Part shown: piece after piece, positions 1 to 6,128 of the stretch | Numbering within the stretch: position 1 is the first letter of the stretch | Layout: each line of letters begins with the position of its first letter | DNA from: an uncultured Bacteroidales bacterium | GTDB taxonomy: Bacteria; Bacteroidota; Bacteroidia; Bacteroidales; UBA932 | Direction of reading: 5' to 3' | Assembly: GCA_945874815.1 (NCBI GenBank) | Contig: CAMCIE010000026.1 | Span: 1 to 10,703, forward strand | Length of the DNA: 10,703 nt | Made by a program: the position numbers and the translations under genes | The notes under the pieces: generated by a model | Told to the model about the DNA's origin: nothing | Database searches by the model: none | The model's input: only the letters and a program-made list of their open reading frames with translations

Positions 1-846
1 ATAGGTCTGAGACTCGTAATATGTTCTGTCAAAGTTGATTCCAAGGTCCTTGTAGGTCTTGTCGAAGCCTTCGTAAACCCAGCCGTTCATGGTCTTCCAA
101 AGCTCCACGACTTCCGGATCGCCCTGTTCCCATTTGAAAAGCATCTGCTGGGCAGCCTTGAGTGAAGGAGCATTCTTCTCAGCCTCCTCCTTTTCCATAC
201 CTCCTGCAACGAGCTCGTCAACTTCCTTCTTGTAGAGGTTGTTGAAAGCTACATAATAGTCTCCCACGAGGTGGTCGCCTTTCTTTCCTGAAGACTGAGG
301 AGTCTCGCCGTTGCCGAGGACTTTCCAGGCATACATGGATTTGCAGATATGGATTCCTCTGTCATTCACAAGATTGACTTTCATCACCTTGTGGCCGTTC
401 ACCTCGAGAAGTTTCGCCACAGACCATCCGAGGAGGTTGTTGCGGATATGACCAAGGTGAAGAGGTTTGTTGGTGTTCGGAGATGAATATTCCACCATGA
501 TTGTCTTTCCTGTGGACGGGAGCTGGCCGAAATCCTCTGACGAAGCTATTTCTGCAAACAGTCCGTTCCACCAGGCTGAAGAGAATGATATGTTCAGAAA
601 GCCTTTTACAGAATTGTATGAGGCTATTTCCGGACAATTTGTCTTAAGATACTCTCCTATTGCATTTCCTGTATTCTCTGGAGAGTTCCTGGATATTTTC
701 AAAAGCGGGAATACTACGAGGGTGTAGTCGCCTTCGAATTCCTTTCTTGTGACCTGAACCTGAAGTGTTGCAGGGTCGATTTGAACGCCGTAAAGCGCCT
801 GAATTGCTTCAGACGCTTTCGCTATGATGAATGTTTCGGGTGTCAT
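1..846 (-). CDS. argS: Arginyl-tRNA synthetase, N-terminal 282 codons (cut by window edge)
   Basis: Class I aminoacyl-tRNA synthetase that charges tRNA-Arg with arginine in the cytoplasm. The first 282 codons are present; the C-terminal part lies beyond the left edge (bacterial ArgS is usually about 550-600 residues). Residues 1 to about 100 fit the N-terminal additional domain (Add-1) that contacts the tRNA D-loop. The catalytic core follows, with the signature segment VEYSSPNTNKPLHLGHIRNN; HLGH at residues 130-133 is the class I HIGH motif. The ATG at 846-844 shares its A with the TAA stop of rpoD (TAATG), so translation is probably coupled to rpoD, and no separate promoter is evident. The KMSKS-type loop and the anticodon-binding domain cannot be judged here. 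Identification is near certain. Confidence 0.96.
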   Translation of the reverse strand, partial: MTPETFIIAKASEAIQALYGVQIDPATLQVQVTRKEFEGDYTLVVFPLLKISRNSPENTGNAIGEYLKTNCPEIASYNSVKGFLNISFSSAWWNGLFAEIASSEDFGQLPSTGKTIMVEYSSPNTNKPLHLGHIRNNLLGWSVAKLLEVNGHKVMKVNLVNDRGIHICKSMYAWKVLGNGETPQSSGKKGDHLVGDYYVAFNNLYKKEVDELVAGGMEKEEAEKNAPSLKAAQQMLFKWEQGDPEVVELWKTMNGWVYEGFDKTYKDLGINFDRTYYESQTY

Positions 847-1706
847 TATCCTAAATAGCTTTTCAAAAGTTTGCTCCTTGAATTGTTCTTGAGTTTGCGG
901 ATTGCTTTCTCCTTGATCTGGCGTACGCGCTCGCGGGTAAGGCCGAAACGCTCTCCGATCTCTTCCAGTGTCATCTCCTGGCAGCCGATGCCGAAGAAGG
1001 ACTTTATGATTTCACGCTCGCGGGTCGCAAGTGTCGAAAGTGCCCTTTCAATCTCCTTGTTCAGCGACTCGTTCACCAGACCTCGGTCAGCGCTCGGAGA
1101 GTCATTGTTGACAAGCACGTCAAGCAGGCTGTTATCCTCGCCTTCTACGAAAGGAGCGTCCACTGACACATGTCTTCCTGATACTCTCAGAGTATCCGAA
1201 ATCTTGTCCTTCGGCACGTCTATCATCTCTGACAGTTCCTCGCTTGAAGGCATTCTCTCGTTCTCCTGCTCGAATTTCTGGAGAGCCTTGTTGATCTTGT
1301 TGAGGGAACCCACCTGGTTCAGAGGAAGGCGAACGATGCGGGACTGCTCTGCCAGAGCCTGAAGAATGGATTGTCTGATCCACCATACTGCGTATGAAAT
1401 GAATTTGAAGCCCCTCGTCTCATCGAATTTCTCCGCTGCCTTGATAAGTCCGAGATTGCCTTCATTGATAAGGTCCGGAAGGCTGAGTCCCTGATTCTGA
1501 TACTGTTTCGCAACAGAAACCACGAATCTGAGGTTGGCTCTGGTGAGTTTTTCGAGAGCTGCCTGGTCACCCTTGCGGATGCGCTGGGCAAGCTCCACTT
1601 CTTCCTCCACCGTGATGAGTTCCTCCCTGCCGATTTCCTGAAGGTATTTGTCAAGTGAGGCACTCTCACGGTTGGTGATGGATTTAGTAATTTTTAGTTG
1701 TCTCAT
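846..1706 (-). CDS. rpoD: Primary (housekeeping) sigma factor RpoD/SigA, Bacteroidota type
   Basis: Promoter-recognition subunit of RNA polymerase. At 286 residues it has the compact Bacteroidota form: region 1.1 and the long non-conserved insert of the proteobacterial protein are absent. Region 1.2 is at about residues 16-49. Region 2 is at about 52-122, with the core-binding and -10 melting stretch around [10 protein letters not shown] and [10 protein letters not shown]. Region 3 is at about 131-207. Region 4 is at about 219-272, with the helix-turn-helix around [20 protein letters not shown] that contacts the -35/-33 element. The start at 1706 gives the family's usual opening, [10 protein letters not shown]. 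It lies 61 bases after htrA on the same strand and overlaps argS by one base. A possible promoter of its own lies at the htrA 3' end. No key element appears missing. Confidence 0.97.
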   Translation of the reverse strand: MRQLKITKSITNRESASLDKYLQEIGREELITVEEEVELAQRIRKGDQAALEKLTRANLRFVVSVAKQYQNQGLSLPDLINEGNLGLIKAAEKFDETRGFKFISYAVWWIRQSILQALAEQSRIVRLPLNQVGSLNKINKALQKFEQENERMPSSEELSEMIDVPKDKISDTLRVSGRHVSVDAPFVEGEDNSLLDVLVNNDSPSADRGLVNESLNKEIERALSTLATREREIIKSFFGIGCQEMTLEEIGERFGLTRERVRQIKEKAIRKLKNNSRSKLLKSYLG

Positions 1707-1755
1707 GCGTTTTATAATGTTTCAAAATATCCGTTGTTAACGAAACAGGTTGAAA

Positions 1756-1785
1756 CAAAGTCACAAACTATATTCCGAATGCAAA
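1756..1785 (-). promoter_or_regulatory. Candidate rpoD promoter at the end of htrA
   Basis: Read on the minus strand, TTTG at 1785-1782 is followed after 18 bases by TGACTTTG at 1763-1756. This is one mismatch from the Bacteroidota -7 consensus TAnnTTTG. The -33 element overlaps the last codons of htrA. It would let rpoD and argS be transcribed apart from htrA, starting near 1749. The spacer is slightly short and the -7 imperfect, so this is tentative. Confidence 0.25.
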
Positions 1786-3201
1786 GTAACCTGTGCGTCC
1801 GGATGCCGTGACTCCTTCGATGAAGACAGCCCTCTTCGAAGCCTTGGCAATTTCTATGATTTCCTCAGGCGACTTGACCGGCTTGTCATTCACATACAGG
1901 ATGATGAATCCTTCCGAAGCACCTGACTCGCGCATCTTGCCGGGTCCGAGTTCTACGATTTCCACACCCTGTTTCAATCCGTATTTCTTGAGAGTTTCCT
2001 TAGGGGCAGTCCTGATTGATGCTCCATAGAAAGCAACCGAACCATCGTCCGCTACAGCTCCGTTCTCACGCTCAGTTCCCTGGAATGTAACTTCGAAAAC
2101 TTTCTCCTTTCCATCCCTGATGACAGTAAGCTGAGCCTTGTCTCCCGGTGAGAATCTGCTGACAATTTCCTGAACTGATGCACCGTCAGTAACCTTCAGG
2201 GAATCAATGGCAACGAGCACATCACCCTTCTTGATACCGGCCTTGTCAGCTGCTCCTTTTTCAGAAACCTCCACTATATATACGCCATTTACGGAAGAAA
2301 GTTTCATTTCTTTCGCGATTTTATCATCTACAGGCTGCATTGTAATGCCAAGAAGTGCACGTTTCACACTGCCGAAGTCCATCAGGTCATAAACGATTTT
2401 CTTTACTATATTGGATGGTACTGCGAATGAATATCCGGCGTAAGATCCTGTCTGTGATATGATTGCAGTGTTGATTCCGACCAAGTTTCCTGCCTTGTCC
2501 ACAAGTGCGCCGCCACTGTTTCCCGGGTTTACGGCCGCATCTGTCTGAATGAATGACTCAATTTTGAATTCACCTGTATAATTTGGCATTGAACGTCCTT
2601 TGGCGCTGACGATTCCGGCTGTGATGGTGGAGCGCAGGTCGTACGGGCTTCCGATAGCAATCACCCACTCGCCGAGCCTGAGCTTGCTGGAGTCTCCGAA
2701 TGGAATGATCGGAAGGCCGGATGCATCGATTTTGAGCAGTGCCACGTCTGTTGCAGGGTCTGTGCCGACGAGAGTAGCTTCGTAGGTCTGATTGTTATTC
2801 AGTGTCACCTCGATTTTGGTGGCTCCGTCGATGACATGGTTGTTGGTGACGATATATCCGTCTTCGCGGATGATGACTCCGGATCCGCTGCCTACCCTCT
2901 CCCTCTGCTGCTGTCCTCCGTCAGGATATCCGAAGAAAAAGTCCAGGATTGAATTAGGAGTCTGACGTGCTGTCTGGGTGGATGTCACTTTGACATAAAC
3001 GACAGCATCGACTGCCGATTCGGCAGCATAAGTAAAATCGGGCCAGTTGTCCTGTGCCAGATTGACAGTCCTGTAACTTGCACCGTCCGGTGATATCTGA
3101 ACAGTCTGTGACTGACTGTTGTCCGTGGTCTTTACCACTGCAAATGCTGTAAGGCCTCCGACAAATGCGGAAAGCAATACTGTAAGGATACCTTTTTTCA
3201 T
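1768..3201 (-). CDS. degP: Periplasmic serine protease of the HtrA/Deg (S1C) family with two PDZ domains
   Basis: Envelope protease/chaperone that degrades or holds misfolded exported proteins. The 477 residues begin with a short basic end and a hydrophobic segment (about 5-23), a signal peptide or signal anchor. The trypsin-like domain spans about 55-270 and has a complete catalytic triad: H122 in TNNHVIDGA, D152 in ATDVALLKI and S229 in NPGNSGGAL. PDZ1 is at about 282-372 (LLGITMQPV, GADKAGIKKGDVLVAI-type core). A second, more divergent PDZ lies at about 388-475. Length and order match DegP/DegQ proteins. Which Deg paralogue (P, Q or S) it represents cannot be settled from sequence; two PDZ domains argue against DegS. 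It is the first of a same-strand run with rpoD and argS. I found no convincing promoter in front of it. Confidence 0.94.
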   Translation of the reverse strand: MKKGILTVLLSAFVGGLTAFAVVKTTDNSQSQTVQISPDGASYRTVNLAQDNWPDFTYAAESAVDAVVYVKVTSTQTARQTPNSILDFFFGYPDGGQQQRERVGSGSGVIIREDGYIVTNNHVIDGATKIEVTLNNNQTYEATLVGTDPATDVALLKIDASGLPIIPFGDSSKLRLGEWVIAIGSPYDLRSTITAGIVSAKGRSMPNYTGEFKIESFIQTDAAVNPGNSGGALVDKAGNLVGINTAIISQTGSYAGYSFAVPSNIVKKIVYDLMDFGSVKRALLGITMQPVDDKIAKEMKLSSVNGVYIVEVSEKGAADKAGIKKGDVLVAIDSLKVTDGASVQEIVSRFSPGDKAQLTVIRDGKEKVFEVTFQGTERENGAVADDGSVAFYGASIRTAPKETLKKYGLKQGVEIVELGPGKMRESGASEGFIILYVNDKPVKSPEEIIEIAKASKRAVFIEGVTASGRTGYFAFGI

Positions 3202-3409
3202 ATTGTTGTACTTTAAATTTTATCATTACTGTTCTTTGATTCCATCAGCACTGCCAAGCCATGATGACAGGCAATCCGTATGATGAAAGCCGGGCGAAAA
3301 ATTCCAAAAAATATGCCATTGCACTTTCATATATAGTGTCCCGTTTTTCCCATATTTTTGATTTACCGGGCCATTTGCATCTTTTTTGGCACTTTTCATT
3401 CGAATTAGG

Positions 3410-3440
3410 ATTGCCATGTACGGTATTTTTATTAATTTTG
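3410..3440 (+). promoter_or_regulatory. Candidate distal dnaN promoter
   Basis: ATTG at 3410-3413 (consensus TTTG) is separated by 19 bases from TAATTTTG at 3433-3440, an exact fit to the Bacteroidota -7 element TAnnTTTG. It predicts a start near 3447 and a leader of about 75 bases before dnaN, which would contain both copies of the GATACGGCA repeat. Confidence 0.35.
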
Positions 3441-3447
3441 TTGACTT

Positions 3448-3492
3448 GATACGGCAATATCCTGCCATCTTCGACTAAGACGGGATACGGCA
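3448..3492 (+). repeat. Nine-base direct repeat GATACGGCA upstream of dnaN
   Basis: Identical GATACGGCA copies at 3448-3456 and 3484-3492 start 36 bases apart, between the two candidate dnaN promoter elements. The second copy abuts the proximal TAAATTTG. They could be a paired binding site or part of the leader RNA. They do not resemble the DnaA box consensus TTATCCACA. Confidence 0.4.
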
Positions 3493-3493
3493 G

Positions 3494-3501
3494 TAAATTT
3501 G
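3494..3501 (+). promoter_or_regulatory. Candidate proximal -7 element for dnaN
   Basis: TAAATTTG matches TAnnTTTG exactly and lies 19 bases before the dnaN ATG. The -33 position holds only a weak TTCG at 3470-3473. If used, the leader would be only about a dozen bases. It is an alternative to, or a second start beside, the distal site. Confidence 0.25.
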
Positions 3502-3520
3502 GAAATAAATATACTATAAT

Positions 3521-4642
3521 ATGAAACTGATAATTTCAAGTTCAGAACTCCTGAGAGGAGTAATGGCAGTATCCAAGGCGATTCCTGCCAAGTCACCGCT
3601 CCCGATTCTTGAGAACTTCCTTTTTGACCTCAAGGGCAATGTGCTGGAGCTTACGGCATCTGATACAGAACTTACTCTCCGTACTCAGATTGAGGTGGAA
3701 AGCACATCTGAAGAAGGCAAGATTGCCGTTCCTGCAAAGCATCTTATGGATTTGCTGAAGGAACTTCCTGACCAGCCGCTTACCATCAACACGACAAGCG
3801 ACAGCTCATTCGAATGCAGCTGGGCAAGCGGAGCTTCGACTCTTCCATATTTCCCTGCCGAGGATTATCCTGAAATCTCCGGGACCGATGAGACTGCCGT
3901 GGTGATAGATTTCCCTGCCCAGAGCCTTGTGGAGGGTATTGCCAGCACCATCTATGCCACTGCCGACGATGAAATACGTCCGGCAATGAACGGTATCCTC
4001 TTCGACATCGACACCGAATCAACCACCCTCGTGGCTTCGGATTCCCACAAGCTCATCTGCTACACAACAGCCGATGCGAAGGCTCCGGAAAAGGCCTCAT
4101 TCATCCTCCACAAAAAGCCTGCAGGCATCCTCAAGGCCATAATCGGCAAGGACGAGGAAACGGTATCCATCAGTTTCGACTCGAAGAATGCAGCTTTCAA
4201 GTTCGGACAGACTGAAGTAATCTGCCGTCTGGTTGTCGGAAAATATCCGAAATACCGCGATGTAATACCTCAGAACAATTCCAACATCCTCAAGATTGAC
4301 AGGCTCCAGCTTCTTAACACAGTAAGAAGGGTTTCCGTTTGTGCGAACAAGGCTTCCAACCATATCAAATTCGACCTCAAGAGCGGTTCGCTGGAGATTT
4401 CCGCCCAAGATCTGGGATTCTCGATTGCCGCATACGAGAAGATGGAGTGCCAGTATGACGGAGATGACCTTACAATCGGATTCAAGTCACCTTTCATCAT
4501 AGAGATTCTTTCTAATATGAATTGCAGTGAGATTGTGATGAAATTCCTTGACAGCAAGAGGGCTGCTCTTATGATTCCTGCCGAGAACGAGGAAGAAAGC
4601 GGAAAGATTTGTGGAATCATAATGCCTATAATGATCTCGTAA
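3521..4642 (+). CDS. dnaN: DNA polymerase III beta subunit (sliding clamp)
   Basis: Ring-forming processivity clamp that slides on DNA and tethers the replicative polymerase and many repair enzymes. The 373 residues match the usual length (about 365-375) and divide into three clamp folds at about 1-120, 125-245 and 248-373. Recognisable features are the N-terminal start MKLIISSSELLRGV, the first-domain stretch KSPLPILENF, ASDSHKLICY in the second domain, and the C-terminal IIMPIMIS, the counterpart of the MPM(R/K)L tail that lines the partner-binding pocket. The stop TAA at 4640-4642 overlaps the next gene's ATG (TAATG). It heads a plus-strand run with the exonuclease and the FAH-like gene. 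No dnaA lies beside it in this window. Confidence 0.97.
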   Translation: MKLIISSSELLRGVMAVSKAIPAKSPLPILENFLFDLKGNVLELTASDTELTLRTQIEVESTSEEGKIAVPAKHLMDLLKELPDQPLTINTTSDSSFECSWASGASTLPYFPAEDYPEISGTDETAVVIDFPAQSLVEGIASTIYATADDEIRPAMNGILFDIDTESTTLVASDSHKLICYTTADAKAPEKASFILHKKPAGILKAIIGKDEETVSISFDSKNAAFKFGQTEVICRLVVGKYPKYRDVIPQNNSNILKIDRLQLLNTVRRVSVCANKASNHIKFDLKSGSLEISAQDLGFSIAAYEKMECQYDGDDLTIGFKSPFIIEILSNMNCSEIVMKFLDSKRAALMIPAENEEESGKICGIIMPIMIS

Positions 4643-5568
4643 TGGAACTGAACCTCGAAAGACCTTTATTATTTTTTGACATAGAAAGTACAGGGCTCAA
4701 TATTGCGTCAGACGCAATTATTGAGCTTTCTTTCGTGAAGATATTTCCCGGCAGCGAACAGAGGATAAAAACCTGGAGAGTCAAGCCTTGGGACTATGCC
4801 AATGGCTGCCAGAAGGCAATCAATCCTGCGGCTCAGGCCGTGCACGGCATTTCCGATGCAGACCTGGCGGACTGCCCGACCTTCGCTCAGATAGCTCCGG
4901 AAGTTGTTTCCTGGCTGCAAGGCAGCGACCTGGCCGGTTTCAATTCAGCAAAATTCGACCTTCCCATGCTTGCCGAGGAGATTGAGAGGGTACGCCGCTT
5001 CACGAATGCGGATTTGGACATCAATCTGCACCAGATGAAGATGGTGGATGTGCAGAACATCTACCATGCGATGGAGCCGCGCAACCTCAAGGCTGCATAC
5101 AGGTTCTACTGCGGGCTTGACCTGGAGAATGCCCATGCCGCCGAGGCTGACACCCTTGCCACTTATGAGGTGCTCAAGGGACAGCTGGACCGCTATCCTG
5201 AGACACTCAGGAATGACGTTGACTTCCTTGCCAATTTTTCAGAAAGGCAGAAGACCGTGGACTATGCAGGAAGACTCGTGCTCAATGACAAAAAGGAGCC
5301 TTGCATCAGTTTCGGGAAACATAAGGGAAAGACTGCCCGCGAGGTTTATTTCACTGAGCCATCGTATTTTGCATGGATTGACGGAGGCGATTTCACTCTC
5401 GACACCAAGCGTCAGTTCGCTCTTCTGAAAGAGGAATTCGAGGCAGAGAAAAAGGCGGCAAGGCAAGAGAAGAAGGCTTTGTCCAACAAACCACTCACGG
5501 ACACCGAACTCAGCGATGCATTCAAACAGCTCAGCGGCAAATTCGGCGGACAGGGAACTCTTTTTTAG
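4642..5568 (+). CDS. DnaQ-like DEDDh 3'-5' exonuclease with ExoX-like C-terminal domain
   Basis: Predicted 3'-5' exonuclease of the proofreading-subunit superfamily, 308 residues. Exo I is FFDIESTGL with D13 and E15. Exo II is GFNSAKFDLPML with D106. Exo III is HAAEAD with H165 and D170, making it the DEDDh class with all acidic ligands present. After the nuclease (to about residue 185) comes a small domain with FGKHKGK (224-230) and SYFAWIDGGDF (241-251), typical of ExoX-like C-terminal domains. A lysine/glutamate-rich stretch (about 263-280) follows, then a tail ending QGTLF. I chose the ATG at 4642, which overlaps the dnaN stop, instead of an in-frame ATG at 4609: the 11 extra codons would lie inside dnaN, while MELNLERPLLFFDIE puts Exo I at its usual distance from the start. 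It could be a polymerase III epsilon-like proofreader or a repair nuclease; sequence alone does not decide. Confidence 0.9.
   Translation: MELNLERPLLFFDIESTGLNIASDAIIELSFVKIFPGSEQRIKTWRVKPWDYANGCQKAINPAAQAVHGISDADLADCPTFAQIAPEVVSWLQGSDLAGFNSAKFDLPMLAEEIERVRRFTNADLDINLHQMKMVDVQNIYHAMEPRNLKAAYRFYCGLDLENAHAAEADTLATYEVLKGQLDRYPETLRNDVDFLANFSERQKTVDYAGRLVLNDKKEPCISFGKHKGKTAREVYFTEPSYFAWIDGGDFTLDTKRQFALLKEEFEAEKKAARQEKKALSNKPLTDTELSDAFKQLSGKFGGQGTLF
5551..5565 (+). other. Candidate beta-clamp binding motif QGTLF at the exonuclease C-terminus
   Basis: The last five residues of the exonuclease (304-308) are Q-G-T-L-F. Clamp-binding pentapeptides in bacteria follow Q-(L/M)-(S/D)-L-F, with Q1, L4 and F5 the most conserved; all three are present here and the motif is C-terminal, as is common. 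The linker before it is low in complexity and probably flexible. The fit is partial (G and T at positions 2 and 3), so this is a prediction. Confidence 0.45.
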
Positions 5569-5570
5569 CG

Positions 5571-6128
5571 ATGAACATTACTGTACAGACTTTCGGAGGC
5601 ACAATATGCTGCCGTCCTGATACTACCTGGGAGAGAGAAAACAGAGATTTCTTCTCTCCCGGATGTGTCAGCTCCATTCACTGGAGTCCAGTAGTATTTG
5701 CCCGTATTTCAAAAGCGGGCAAATGCGTGGGAGAGAAATTCGCATCAAGATATTATGATGCCATGGGTTTCGGAATGCTGATGTATATCGGTGACTTTCT
5801 TCCGGACATTGCATCATCCTCATGCGCAGACCACACTACGATTCTCCCCTTCCCTCTTTACAACACCATAGTATTCGACAACCCTGACAATGTCTTTTCC
5901 GTCAATGCTGACGGGGCTTTGCTCTGCAGCTGCGGCACAGAGGGTTGCCGGAAGGCAATTGAAGAGGCTATATGCAAGTCTTCCGTACTTACATCAGTGC
6001 GTACGGGAGACATCATTGCCGTGGAACTTGCAGCTCCAAGCCTGCTTTCATCCCGCAATGATAAAGAAAAAGCCGTTGCCGCAACATTCTGCGACAACGA
6101 CCTGTTCGATTTCAAGATTATCTGGTAA
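5571..6128 (+). CDS. Small protein resembling a degenerate fumarylacetoacetate hydrolase (FAH) fold, metal site apparently lost
   Basis: A 185-residue cytoplasmic protein (no signal peptide or membrane segment) starting two bases after the exonuclease stop, so almost certainly cotranslated. I first saw no obvious family. Set against single-domain FAH-family proteins recalled from memory, residues from about 11 align without gaps: FFSP (27-30) for the usual PFFIP; ARISKAGKCVGEKFASRYYDA (44-64) for the ELVIRI-K-GK-RYYDA stretch; RTGDIIAVEL (144-153) for the late GD-I strand; and LFDFKII at the end. Against that frame the E-x-E metal ligands fall on S39 and V41, the Asp of the G-x-D-F-T-A-R motif on L70 and its Arg on G74. 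About 25 N-terminal residues of the usual enzyme are missing. It has ten cysteines, including CSCGTEGC (119-126). It is probably not an active hydrolase of the usual type. The gene is surely real; the family call is moderate. Confidence 0.6.
   Translation: MNITVQTFGGTICCRPDTTWERENRDFFSPGCVSSIHWSPVVFARISKAGKCVGEKFASRYYDAMGFGMLMYIGDFLPDIASSSCADHTTILPFPLYNTIVFDNPDNVFSVNADGALLCSCGTEGCRKAIEEAICKSSVLTSVRTGDIIAVELAAPSLLSSRNDKEKAVAATFCDNDLFDFKIIW

Larger units (their letters stand above)
3202..3520. other. Divergent intergenic spacer between htrA and dnaN
   Basis: A 319-base AT-rich spacer between two genes transcribed away from each other. On the dnaN side it holds two TAnnTTTG sites and a 9-base direct repeat, listed separately. 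On the htrA side no exact TAnnTTTG was found; the closest is a site one base too long at 3313-3305. Open frames on both strands, the longest 80 codons on minus at 3468-3226, show no family resemblance and look like chance. No clear terminator hairpin, tRNA or riboswitch was recognised. Confidence 0.6.

Noticed and set aside
871..1362. 163-codon open frame on the plus strand opposite rpoD
   Set aside because: It is the antisense shadow of a strongly conserved sigma factor, rich in Ser/Arg/Leu as expected from reversed codons, with no family resemblance.
3305..3313. TATTTTTTG on the minus strand as an htrA -7 element
   Set aside because: It has one base too many between TA and TTTG, no -33 partner, and lies more than 100 bases from the htrA start.
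3226..3468. 80-codon open frame on the minus strand in the htrA-dnaN spacer
   Set aside because: No recognisable domain, low-complexity basic composition, overlapping candidate dnaN promoter sequences, and other frames are open there too; it looks like chance.
4609..4641. Earlier in-frame ATG giving the exonuclease 11 more residues
   Set aside because: Those codons lie wholly inside the dnaN 3' end and encode no family-like sequence; the ATG at 4642 in TAATG puts the Exo I motif at the usual distance from the start.
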